A stretch of DNA of 64,000 bases. Origin: Saprospiraceae bacterium (GTDB lineage Bacteria > Bacteroidota > Bacteroidia > Chitinophagales > Saprospiraceae). The translations under genes were made by a program, and so were the position numbers. Within the stretch, counting starts at the first letter, position 1; each line of letters starts with the position of its first letter. The stretch lies in NCBI GenBank assembly GCA_016787525.1, contig JAEUUP010000072.1:86036-150035 (forward strand). The letters are read 5' to 3'. Positions 36,768 through 45,967 of this stretch are shown here, piece by piece. Under the pieces are notes generated by a model. It was not told the DNA's origin and did not search any database. It saw only the letters and a list, made by a program, of their open reading frames with translations.

Positions 36768-36804
36768 AAATAAGCCACAGACTGATAGGTTCTGTGGCTT
36801 ATTT
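36768..36804. terminator. Bidirectional terminator
   Basis: AAATAAGCCACAGA (36768-36781) pairs with TCTGTGGCTTATTT (36791-36804), T-rich on both sides, between convergent genes. Confidence 0.85.
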
Positions 36805-36826
36805 TCATTTATAAAACAGCGATATT

Positions 36827-38266
36827 TTACTGCAATTTACTATTTTTTTGACTGTATCCGAAATAGACGATTAAGCCAAATGCCATCCATGCGAGAGCTG
36901 TCATCAGAGTGTATTTATCCAAAGCGATAATCATCGCAAAACAGATAATTGCACCGAGAATTGGAACAAGTGGAACGAGTGGCGTTCTGAATGGACGCGG
37001 TTGGTCTGGGTCAGAACGACGCATGAGCCAAACACCCAAACTTACCAAAACGAAAGCCAATAGAGTACCAAACGAAGTCAAATCACCCGCCATACTACCT
37101 GGCAAGAATGCTGCTAAAATACCCGAAAATGCGAACAAAATCCAGTTAGATTTGTAAGGCGTGCGGAATTTTGGATGCAATTCTGAGAAAACAGGCGGAA
37201 TCAAACCGTCTTTTGACATAGAATAGAAAACACGTGATTGACCCAATAACATGACTAAAATAACAGACGAGAAACCTGCTAAAATAGCCACTGTCACAGC
37301 CGTAGCCAACCAATCGTAACCTGGCATGTGATTAGAGATGGCGAAAGCAACAGACGCTTCTTTACCAGCTGTTTTGAACTCTGTCCAGTTTGCCACGCCT
37401 GTCAAAACGTGTGCGAAAAGGACATAAAGAATCGTACAAACGGCTAAAGAACCTAAGATACCGATAGGCATGTCTTTAGCAGGATTTTTCGCCTCTTGTG
37501 CGGCAGTTGACACCGCATCGAAACCAATGAAGGCAAAAAATACGATGGCTGCACCGCCTAAGATACCACCATAGCCCCATTTGTTCCACTCCTCATGTCC
37601 TGCTGTGCCTTCTGGAATCATATAAGGTGTGTGGTTTGCACCATTGATGAATTGGAAGCCTACGGCAATGAAAATCAATACGATAGCTACTTTAATAAAT
37701 ACAATCACGGCATTTACAGAAGCTGATTCTTCAGTACCTTTTATCAAAAGCATAGATAAAAGCAAGAGAATGACAATAGCAGGCAGGTTCAAAATACCAT
37801 GCACCCCGTCGGCATTCATTTCCATTGGGGAGTGACACCATTCGTAAGGTATCGCACCACCTAACAATTTATTCAAGTACTCTGACCATGCAATTGATAC
37901 GGTTACAGCTCCGAGGGCATATTCGAGTACCAATGCCCAACCGATAATCCACGCCACAAATTCGCCCATTGTTGCATAGGCATACGTGTAGGCACTACCT
38001 GCAATGGGAATCATTGCAGCAAACTCAGCATAACACAAACCTGCAAAAGCACAACCTACTGCTGCGACGACGAACGACAATGTAACAGCTGGACCAGCTG
38101 CTTCTGATGCGGCGGCAGCTGTTCGCACAAAAAGCCCTGCGCCAATGATAGCACCAATGCCCAATGCTACGAGATTGAATGCACCGAGTGTTCTTTTTAA
38201 ACCTCCTTCACTTGATGCTTGCGCTAACAATTGTTGTAGAGGTTTTTTTACCCATAAATTAGCCAT
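36827..38266 (-). CDS. APC-family cationic-type amino acid permease
   Basis: 479 residues, about 12 spans. The N-terminal LKRTLGAFNLVALGIGAIIGAGLFVRT, with G-A-G-L-F in TM1, is typical of the CAT (cationic amino acid transporter) branch of the APC superfamily, as is the segment FFAFIGFDAVSTAAQEAKNPAKDMPIGI in the middle (TM6-7). Substrate not determinable from sequence; basic amino acids are suggested by the family. It has no dispersed-word copy, which is unusual for a gene of this size here. The next gene upstream is nth, separated by 115 bp. Confidence 0.88.
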   Translation of the reverse strand: MANLWVKKPLQQLLAQASSEGGLKRTLGAFNLVALGIGAIIGAGLFVRTAAAASEAAGPAVTLSFVVAAVGCAFAGLCYAEFAAMIPIAGSAYTYAYATMGEFVAWIIGWALVLEYALGAVTVSIAWSEYLNKLLGGAIPYEWCHSPMEMNADGVHGILNLPAIVILLLLSMLLIKGTEESASVNAVIVFIKVAIVLIFIAVGFQFINGANHTPYMIPEGTAGHEEWNKWGYGGILGGAAIVFFAFIGFDAVSTAAQEAKNPAKDMPIGILGSLAVCTILYVLFAHVLTGVANWTEFKTAGKEASVAFAISNHMPGYDWLATAVTVAILAGFSSVILVMLLGQSRVFYSMSKDGLIPPVFSELHPKFRTPYKSNWILFAFSGILAAFLPGSMAGDLTSFGTLLAFVLVSLGVWLMRRSDPDQPRPFRTPLVPLVPILGAIICFAMIIALDKYTLMTALAWMAFGLIVYFGYSQKNSKLQ

Positions 38267-38381
38267 ATTTGGTTGATTTGATTTTAAAAATGACTGGTTT
38301 AGAAATTTAGTTTTTCAAAAAAGTTGATTAATGAACAAAAAAAGAAAAAAAAATCTGAGTCACAAAGTAATAGACAAAATA

Positions 38382-39020
38382 TTATTTGTTGAACAGTTCT
38401 TCTATTCCGAATTTGCTACAAATGGGGCACTTTTGAGCATCGTGACTGCGTGCAGGGCAGTATTCACGTCCAAAAAAAATAATTTGTAGGTGCAATTTAT
38501 TCCAACTTTCGCGTGGGAATAAGGCTTTTAAGTCCCCCTCAGTACGTTCCACATTTTTGCCATCGCTCAATCCCCAACGCCAAGCCAAACGATGAATATG
38601 CGTATCAACAGGAAAAGCGGGTACGCCAAAAGCTTGCGACATGACCACACTCGCCGTTTTGTGTCCAACGCCAGGGAGAGCTTCTAAGGCTTCAAAGCTT
38701 TGAGGGACTTCGCCAGCGTATTTTTCTATCAAAATCGTGGATAAATCGTGAATAGCCTGTGATTTTCGAGGCGACAAACCACAAGGTCTGATGATGTCTT
38801 TGATATCAGATACATCCAGTTGCACCATCTCAAAAGGTGTTGAAGCTTTTGCAAAAAGAAGCGGTGTCACTTGATTGACTCGAACATCGGTGCATTGCGC
38901 CGACAATAAAACGGCCACTAACAAGGTGTAGGCATCGGCATGTTCGAGAGGAATGGGCGTTGTGGGGTATAATTCGTCTAATATGCGTGCAATATTGTCT
39001 GCTTTCTCTTGTTTGGTCAT
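38382..39020 (-). CDS. nth: Endonuclease III
   Basis: 212 residues. DNA glycosylase/AP lyase for oxidised pyrimidines. The helix-hairpin-helix with catalytic Lys is EALPGVGHKTASVVMSQAFG (Lys about residue 120), and the catalytic Asp is in FPVDTHIHRLAWRWGLS (about residue 138). The C-terminal iron-sulfur loop is altered: only three cysteines, spaced C-x9-C-x2-C, instead of C-x6-C-x2-C-x5-C, so a normal 4Fe-4S cluster is doubtful. One dispersed-word copy at 38535 gives R-T-E-G-D. A TATCTTTG -7 box lies about 40 bases upstream. Confidence 0.93.
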   Translation of the reverse strand: MTKQEKADNIARILDELYPTTPIPLEHADAYTLLVAVLLSAQCTDVRVNQVTPLLFAKASTPFEMVQLDVSDIKDIIRPCGLSPRKSQAIHDLSTILIEKYAGEVPQSFEALEALPGVGHKTASVVMSQAFGVPAFPVDTHIHRLAWRWGLSDGKNVERTEGDLKALFPRESWNKLHLQIIFFGREYCPARSHDAQKCPICSKFGIEELFNK

Positions 39021-39059
39021 AATTTTATTTTTCTCAAAATTGTGTCATAGAATTTTGGA

Positions 39060-39067
39060 CAAAGATA
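39060..39067 (-). promoter_or_regulatory. Probable -7 box for nth
   Basis: The minus strand reads TATCTTTG, matching TAnnTTTG, 40 bases before the ATG. Confidence 0.45.
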
Positions 39068-39168
39068 AACTTTTATCCGAAAAAACAGCATCATCAACAA
39101 AATGAGCGAGGCTGTTGCACAACCTCACTCACTTGTTTAGAAAAAATACTGAGGGGGGACTTGTTGAA

Positions 39169-42100
39169 TTACTGTTGTAAAATCATCTTCTTAGTACTGC
39201 TGTGGGTTTCAGTATCTAAGCGATAGTAGTAAACGCCATTAGCTCCTAAATCAGATTTTTGAATACTGATGCTGTTGAAACCTGCTTTGTAGGTGTTATT
39301 TATCACTTTCACAACCTTGCCGTTGGTAGCTGTGATGGTCAATCGTGCCGAGCCATCTTTTGGCAAATTGAAGCCAATGGTGGTTTCGTTTGCCATTGGG
39401 TTGGGCTGATTTTGGTACAAGGCGAATTCACCACCCGATACTTTTCCTGTATCGAAAGCCAATCGGAGGTTCATTTCATTGCCCATCGCATCATTGGCAA
39501 GGGCAGGTGTCAATGCGCTGTTGATGCTCAACACATCGCTCAACTTGCCTGAACGATTGGCAACAAAGTGAATGGTCATCACCTCGGCAGCACCTTGTGG
39601 TTTGCCATTCCAACTTGTCGTGACAGCATTATTGAATATACCGAAATTATTGTGTGTAAAGTTGCTCCAATCACCCGCTTTAACCAATTTGACTTTTGCA
39701 CCGTTGAAGTTAAACGTGCCTTGGAAAGCCGTGGCATCTTCATTGTTTAGAGCAATAGTGATAGTGTATTCTTTACCAGCAACGAGGTCAATATCATCAG
39801 TTGTGAATGTCAAAGTGCGTGAACTGCGTGGCGATAAAGCCGCATAAGTGTTGTTGACATCACCTAATTTGACAGCAATAAAATTGGCAGAAGTGTTGCC
39901 ATTAAGTTGAGGAATATTGATAACTTCTGGAAAATCTTCACCAAATGGATTCGATGGATTGCGGAAAATGTATGTTTTATCAATAAAACGGAAATTTCCA
40001 GCAGGTAAACTTGGTGCAATACGCAAGATAAAACGGCGCATATACAACATGTCCATTGCATCAATTTCACCCGATTTGTCCACATCAGCTGCAATCAATT
40101 TGTAGGGTGAAGGCAATTTGTCAACATCTAAAACATGCTGACTGATTTTGGCAATGTCGAATGTGGTTACACCTTGGGCGAAGTCGTCATTATTGTCTTT
40201 GACGGCACGAACTTGTACATTTTCTGAAGCATTCAATGACATATTGAAACTACCTTGTGAAACAGGTGTTGTTGCTACAACAGCACCATTCACAGTAGCG
40301 ACGGCTGTTACATTGTTCACAATTTGATTGCTTTCTGTACGAATTGTACCTAATACAAATACGCGGTGACAGATATTGTTGTTGTCCTGAACTGTAATCG
40401 TTGTCAAGGCGTATGTCCAGTTACCTGCTTTATCAACAGCCCAGACACGTACACCTTGCGAGCCAAGCTCCGAACAGTCAAAAGACAGTGTTTTTGTACC
40501 GATATTTACTGAGGGGGCCGTGGCAGGTGTTTCACCACCTTTTTCAATAGTGACACGAATGTCATTGGTTAAATCTCCATCACAGTTGTCAGTAATACGG
40601 TTTTTGATGTCGTCATAAGTCAATCTTGCCATTCCTGAACTTGGGTCACCAGTTTGCCCTGCCAATGACACGACTTTGTTGTGAACCAAAATTTCAGGTG
40701 CTTTACAATCTGCCCCTTCAATATCGTAGCAATATTCTTGCGAAATATTGCCACAAAGGTCTGTCAGACGATAACAAATGGTGTATTTGCCAAAAGTTAA
40801 ATTTGTAAGATTGATGATTGCAGAGTTGCCAACGGCAATTTCGGTATTGGGTGCAATATTAGGCACATCTTTAGTCACTACACGCCATGTAAATTGTAGA
40901 GTTGTAGGGTCTGCTGCTGCCGTACCGTTTCCACAATCATCCGACCCCCTCAGTATTTCGCGATAATTGAAGGTGCAACCTGTATTAATCACTTGAGCAA
41001 CACCGTCCCAAGTGGTGCATTTATCGGGTACAATTGGCAGAGTGGAAACGGGTGGTGTTATATCGTCAATATAAATAAAACGTTCGTAAACAATAATGTG
41101 TTTATTGCCTTGACCATCCGCACTGACACTTGTGATTGCGGTACAATTGGCGTTTGGCAAACCATATTGAAAACCATTTGAAGGATTATACATAATGCCG
41201 CATGCTTCACCTTCCTGTCCTAACGAATAGTTGTAGTGAGGATCACAGTGGTCGAGAATAGTGTAGCGAATACGATAGATTTGACAATATTCTGTACTGT
41301 GATACTTCCAATATTCGGTTTCTACAATGGGTGCGCTGCATGTTTTGTATTGGTCATAGTTGAAACCGTGTCTGTCTAAACTCGGATAAGATAAAATGGC
41401 ACGTTTGTCAGCCTCCATCACAGCGTTGATATCAATGCTGCTACATTGCATTGTTTGGTCAGCAATCCTTGGGACAGTAAACCCTTTTACAGGTTTAACC
41501 ACCAATTTTTGTGTACAAGCAGTCGTATTTCCTGCGCAATCTTCAAAAGTCCAAGTGCGTATGACGGTGCCCTCACCACAAGTGATGACCAATTCTTTAT
41601 CATCTGATACCTCTTTTACTGTTACACCACAATTGTCGTAGGCAGCAGGTTCAATGAATAGGGTTTTGTAATTATTTATGTCGTCATCCGTACAACGACG
41701 ATAAATAGTTGGTTGATTGGTGCAAACAGGTTTCGTTTTATCATCAACTGTGACATTGACCATACAATCGCTGTAATTTCCTGCCGCATCCACAGCACGC
41801 AGAATAACCATGACATCGGTACGACCTAAATCGGAACAATCAAAGTCAACATAATCGTAAAAACAGTCGTCTGTATCAATCATATCTGCACTACACACAT
41901 TTTCAATACCTTTTGTCATCCGACGAACATGGATGCGTTCGATGCCGCAATTGTCTCTTGAACCATTGTTAAATGTAGAAGCAAAAACACGAACTTTTCC
42001 ATCAGAACCTAGAGTTGCACGTGTTTCTTCAACACAGACAACTTGTGGAGACACGTTGTCAATGATATTGATATGAAATTCTTGCTTAGTCACGTTGCCG

Positions 42101-44991
42101 CAAGCATCTGTGACATATACTATAAAATCAGTACCTTGGCTTTCCATTATTGTACCTGTTACAATGACCGTTTGACCACCCGAAGCGGTTAGCCTTGCTG
42201 AACCATTGAACTGTATGCGACTATCCGAACTTGAATAAGTCACAGAACCATTACTACAGTATTCGTCAGTTGCTCGCATAGTAAACCGAATATCTGCCAT
42301 GCCACACACCTGACTATTGGCAAGTGGTGTCAACTCAATGATTGCACCTGCTTTTTGAGTTTCTGGATTTAACAAAAATGGCTTTACAGTGGCTTGGGAC
42401 ATGTCCATATCTGTACCGTTTTGGTACATTTTCCAACAATATGAATCTTCATCAAGGGCGTAATTTTGATAAGTAATGGATACATCGGGTGCCGTTTTGT
42501 CAATAACTTGAATGATTTGCTCCACAGGGCCTTTAATCATGGGTGTGTGACACATATCAATCACTTCCCATTGACGGATAATTTTATACGTATTGCCACA
42601 AGTCGCAATTTCACTTACAGATTTTAGACGTGTGGATAGTCCACAACCGTCAAGTTTATACGCATCCACATCCGTTCCCGCTAAAATAGCAGCTTTGTCT
42701 GTTGCTGAAACATCTTGACATTCTAAAATAACAGTAGGCAATGACTGAGGGGGTGAAAAAACAGGAGCAGCCAAAACGGTAATCGTTTGTGTGCAAGGCA
42801 ATGATATATTCCCCCAAACGTCTTTAACTGTCCAAGTACGGGTGATAATACCGCCGCCACAAGCTGTTACTGAGCCTGCATCCGAATAGAATTGTTCGTA
42901 TTTTGAACATTCTGTCACACTACCTGAAATACCGCCTGCTTGTGCATTCATTGCACCATTAAATTCGCCTGTGATTTGCAAATTATTTAGGTCTGCAATT
43001 TGGTTACACAGCAAGGTGATATTGGCAGGACAAACAATAACGGGTGCTGTTTTGTCTTCAAAATTTATTGTTCCCCAACAAGCAGTATTCGTACAAGGTT
43101 CGATTATTTTATATGTATAACCACTTTTTGTCAAATCATAAAAAACGCCATTGAGGTCGAAACCGTCGAGTTGAACACCACCGATGCCTTCTTCCAAAAC
43201 TGTTTGACCCCTCAGTAATTGAACTTTGTAAAACTCTGAACCGATGTGCAAACCTCTCAAAACCATATTGGGTTGAAGTTTGACACTGCAAGAAGCCTCT
43301 AAAGACACATTGATATTGCTCAAACAGATCAAACTGACTTTTCTGATATAAACAACGACCTCAGTTATTTGAGAACAACCTAAAGGCGTAGTTTCTACCA
43401 CACGAACCCGATAGGGTCCTGTGCCTTCTCCACTTGTCCACTTAATAGATACTGAGGGGGTCGTATTGCCATTTTGAAAAATGCCGCCACCATCTGGCAA
43501 AGACCAAGTGTAACTATTGCCTTGTGTGTAAGTTGTTGAATATGAGACAGTTTCATTTGGACATGGTAGAATATTGCCGCTGATATGTGGCGTTGAAATA
43601 TTGAGTACAACGAAGTCGGCTGGTGTACGTGTGCTGGAACAATTGCCACAATTTGACTGAACCCAAAATGTCGTTGTGCCTGCTACTGAGGGGTTGACAT
43701 AACCCGTCGCAATAGGGTCGAATGTGCCACCTGTGTAGAGAGGCGTTGTGCTGAATTCAGCTGCATACCAAACCAGTGTCGGCGTGCCACCCAATGGACA
43801 ATTGGGAGCAGTTGCTTTCAATCCACCATGACGAAGCGTGCGCTCTGTACGGCAAACGGAATCGGGTTGTGTGGTTGGTGCTGTGATTTTAGGAGCTGCT
43901 ACGACATCAACACTGTCCAAATAAACCCCATTGCAAGCAAAGTTAACATTGAAAACGCGGACGACGATTGTATAACGTCCAGGTGCTAAGTTATTGAAGG
44001 TATTACCCAATTGCCACGACTGTCCACCCGTATTTGAATATTGTAAAGTACCATTTTGAGCAACAGCATCAATAACGATTTGACCATCCTTTTTCTCAAA
44101 ACAGGATTCATCGGTAACTGTTATAGCATTCACTTTAAATGTCAACTCGATGAAACCTGCATCATAAGAAAAATTAGAAGACCCAGCTGTTCCCGTTCTA
44201 AATTTTACCAAAGGCACATCATAAGCACATGCCGATGCAGGCGAACGAAATATTTCGGCATCAGAGTCATTTTCATCTTTGTTGATACCGAAACCCGTAT
44301 TGGCAGAGGTCAAAACATAGTTTTTGCTACCAACGGTTAAAAAATTATTTGCCATCTGACCATTCCCAAAAACGACGATATAGTCAGTTTCTGGTGTCAA
44401 ATTCTCAAATGAATAGTCACCATTACTATTTGTCGTTTTTGTACTGAGGGGTTGGCAGTTCGCATTGAGTAACGTGACAGTAACCCCTCCAATACCATCC
44501 TCATTGGGGTCTTGAACGCCATTGCCATTACAATCCGACCACACGCGATTACCCACCATAATCGGTGAGGGGGGATTGTTGTTAGGAATCGCCACGCCAT
44601 AATTCACAGCACAGTTGGGTGCGCTTGTGAATTGCACACTCGAAGCACTCGATGCGCCTATCCAAGTCGGTTTAAATTGGCTTCTATTGTCTGGAATCCT
44701 AAATTCGACACGATAACGTTGCCCATTGGGTGCAAAAGGGAAGCTATAAGCCCCATTCACATCCGTGAGCGTTGAATCTAAAAAACCATATTCGCCAAAA
44801 GCATAGACCTTGATGCCATCTACAGCCAAACCACCATCATCATCAACGCCATTGTAATTTGAGTCCTGAAAAACTTTTCCAGCAATGCCCGAACACCCTT
44901 GTGCCGACCCATACTGAGGCAGTAGTTGCAGAACATAAACAAGGCTACAAATGAGGGCTTTGCGAATCAATGTGAGTTGAATCTTTCTCAT
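39169..44991 (-). CDS. Giant T9SS surface protein with SdrD-B, HYR-like and dockerin-like domains
   Basis: 1940 residues, the largest gene in the window. Signal peptide about 1-30. Two SdrD-B-like domains follow (GKVFQDSNYNGVDDDGG at about 38; GNRVWSDCNGNGVQDPNEDG at about 147). Then come SprB/PKD-like and HYR-like repeats with regular Cys pairs (DDCGN, DNCGIERIHV, VDDKTKPVC) to about 1540; a dockerin-like segment (DVDKSGEIDAMDM, about 1640) followed by GDVNNTY; a cohesin-like region; and a type A sorting domain (NQPNPMANETTIGF to the end). Probably a cell-surface adhesin or matrix protein. Seven dispersed-word copies are inside. The dockerin-like part is shared with the 3809-5311 protein. 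Confidence 0.82.
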   Translation of the reverse strand: MRKIQLTLIRKALICSLVYVLQLLPQYGSAQGCSGIAGKVFQDSNYNGVDDDGGLAVDGIKVYAFGEYGFLDSTLTDVNGAYSFPFAPNGQRYRVEFRIPDNRSQFKPTWIGASSASSVQFTSAPNCAVNYGVAIPNNNPPSPIMVGNRVWSDCNGNGVQDPNEDGIGGVTVTLLNANCQPLSTKTTNSNGDYSFENLTPETDYIVVFGNGQMANNFLTVGSKNYVLTSANTGFGINKDENDSDAEIFRSPASACAYDVPLVKFRTGTAGSSNFSYDAGFIELTFKVNAITVTDESCFEKKDGQIVIDAVAQNGTLQYSNTGGQSWQLGNTFNNLAPGRYTIVVRVFNVNFACNGVYLDSVDVVAAPKITAPTTQPDSVCRTERTLRHGGLKATAPNCPLGGTPTLVWYAAEFSTTPLYTGGTFDPIATGYVNPSVAGTTTFWVQSNCGNCSSTRTPADFVVLNISTPHISGNILPCPNETVSYSTTYTQGNSYTWSLPDGGGIFQNGNTTPSVSIKWTSGEGTGPYRVRVVETTPLGCSQITEVVVYIRKVSLICLSNINVSLEASCSVKLQPNMVLRGLHIGSEFYKVQLLRGQTVLEEGIGGVQLDGFDLNGVFYDLTKSGYTYKIIEPCTNTACWGTINFEDKTAPVIVCPANITLLCNQIADLNNLQITGEFNGAMNAQAGGISGSVTECSKYEQFYSDAGSVTACGGGIITRTWTVKDVWGNISLPCTQTITVLAAPVFSPPQSLPTVILECQDVSATDKAAILAGTDVDAYKLDGCGLSTRLKSVSEIATCGNTYKIIRQWEVIDMCHTPMIKGPVEQIIQVIDKTAPDVSITYQNYALDEDSYCWKMYQNGTDMDMSQATVKPFLLNPETQKAGAIIELTPLANSQVCGMADIRFTMRATDEYCSNGSVTYSSSDSRIQFNGSARLTASGGQTVIVTGTIMESQGTDFIVYVTDACGNVTKQEFHINIIDNVSPQVVCVEETRATLGSDGKVRVFASTFNNGSRDNCGIERIHVRRMTKGIENVCSADMIDTDDCFYDYVDFDCSDLGRTDVMVILRAVDAAGNYSDCMVNVTVDDKTKPVCTNQPTIYRRCTDDDINNYKTLFIEPAAYDNCGVTVKEVSDDKELVITCGEGTVIRTWTFEDCAGNTTACTQKLVVKPVKGFTVPRIADQTMQCSSIDINAVMEADKRAILSYPSLDRHGFNYDQYKTCSAPIVETEYWKYHSTEYCQIYRIRYTILDHCDPHYNYSLGQEGEACGIMYNPSNGFQYGLPNANCTAITSVSADGQGNKHIIVYERFIYIDDITPPVSTLPIVPDKCTTWDGVAQVINTGCTFNYREILRGSDDCGNGTAAADPTTLQFTWRVVTKDVPNIAPNTEIAVGNSAIINLTNLTFGKYTICYRLTDLCGNISQEYCYDIEGADCKAPEILVHNKVVSLAGQTGDPSSGMARLTYDDIKNRITDNCDGDLTNDIRVTIEKGGETPATAPSVNIGTKTLSFDCSELGSQGVRVWAVDKAGNWTYALTTITVQDNNNICHRVFVLGTIRTESNQIVNNVTAVATVNGAVVATTPVSQGSFNMSLNASENVQVRAVKDNNDDFAQGVTTFDIAKISQHVLDVDKLPSPYKLIAADVDKSGEIDAMDMLYMRRFILRIAPSLPAGNFRFIDKTYIFRNPSNPFGEDFPEVINIPQLNGNTSANFIAVKLGDVNNTYAALSPRSSRTLTFTTDDIDLVAGKEYTITIALNNEDATAFQGTFNFNGAKVKLVKAGDWSNFTHNNFGIFNNAVTTSWNGKPQGAAEVMTIHFVANRSGKLSDVLSINSALTPALANDAMGNEMNLRLAFDTGKVSGGEFALYQNQPNPMANETTIGFNLPKDGSARLTITATNGKVVKVINNTYKAGFNSISIQKSDLGANGVYYYRLDTETHSSTKKMILQQ

Positions 44992-45487
44992 TTAATTAGG
45001 AATTTATGTTACTTAAAATCAGTTTTACATATGTGGATAGATCGGTTGCTGAAAAACGCCATCGCTGAGCATTGTATTTATATTGTTTTTTTTAAGTTTT
45101 GGCTAATTTTTAATCAAAAAATCGCTCGCTTCAATAGAAAAACTTTCAAAGTACGTCTTTTGCGCTACGCGCAAAACAGTGAGTATCAAACATGCGAAAA
45201 CTTATTTCTGATTACTTAACGGCATGATAGAGTCATACTCGTTGAATCCAGAGAACAGCAAGTGGTATATGCAGACGGCACTAATAACAGGGAGTCCTTT
45301 ACTTGATTAGCGAAAGGTTTAAAAGATGTATCGGTCTGGTTAATGTTAAAATGTAGTAAATGCTTGGTAATCAGTTTCACACAATATGCTCAATAGGTTT
45401 TAAAAATAAGTTATGGTCATAGCAAAAGACAAAAGCCCAATTTGCTAATAGATTGTTGCCAAAAACTATGCCATTTTATTTTTGGGG
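44992..45487. other. Non-coding gap upstream of the giant surface protein gene
   Basis: 496 bp, no gene recognised and no dispersed-word copy. A small hairpin TTTTGCG/CGCAAAA lies at 45158-45176. It probably holds the promoter of the giant gene, but I found no clear TAnnTTTG box. Confidence 0.5.
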
Positions 45488-45955
45488 TCAATTTTGTAAA
45501 AGTTTCTTTATCAAGACAATTTGTCCCAAATGATAATAACTGTGTTCGATCATACCATCTATGTTTCTCTGGTATGTACCATATTTCTCATCTATGAATA
45601 CTTGATTCAGTTGCTCATCGGACATTTGTTCTATCAAAAAGGCAAACGCTTCTGCATCTATCCAAAATTTCGATAGAAAAGAAACCCATACCTCCGACGA
45701 CTCAATGGGCGGAAAATCAAAACTGTATTTGTCTTTTATGTCAAGAGTACCGTCTCTAAAAACACAATTTAAGCCACTGATATAGTAATGAACATGCTGT
45801 GCCAAAACAGCTATGGAGTTCAAAGACGGTAATGCTGTCGTAGCTGTATTCCAATCTAAGACCGACAGTTGAGCTTTATAATTGGTATTCGCTATCCAAG
45901 TACCATTCAACAGCACTTCTCTAAATCTTTGGGCGGTTTGATGTGCCTTCTTCAT
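45488..45955 (-). CDS. DinB-like four-helix protein
   Basis: 155 residues with the DinB/YfiT-like layout: helical, HVHYYISGLNCV near residue 53 and EHSYYHLGQIVLIKKLL near the C terminus, supplying the three-His metal site seen in the family. DinB-like proteins include metal-dependent thiol transferases and many of unknown function. It lies 12 bp after the amidase gene on the same strand, so the two are probably co-transcribed. Confidence 0.75.
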   Translation of the reverse strand: MKKAHQTAQRFREVLLNGTWIANTNYKAQLSVLDWNTATTALPSLNSIAVLAQHVHYYISGLNCVFRDGTLDIKDKYSFDFPPIESSEVWVSFLSKFWIDAEAFAFLIEQMSDEQLNQVFIDEKYGTYQRNIDGMIEHSYYHLGQIVLIKKLLQN

Positions 45956-45967
45956 TTTTCATAAATT

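Noticed and set aside
44992..45487. Possible small RNA or tRNA gene
   Set aside because: Only a short 7-bp hairpin is visible; no cloverleaf or conserved RNA motif.
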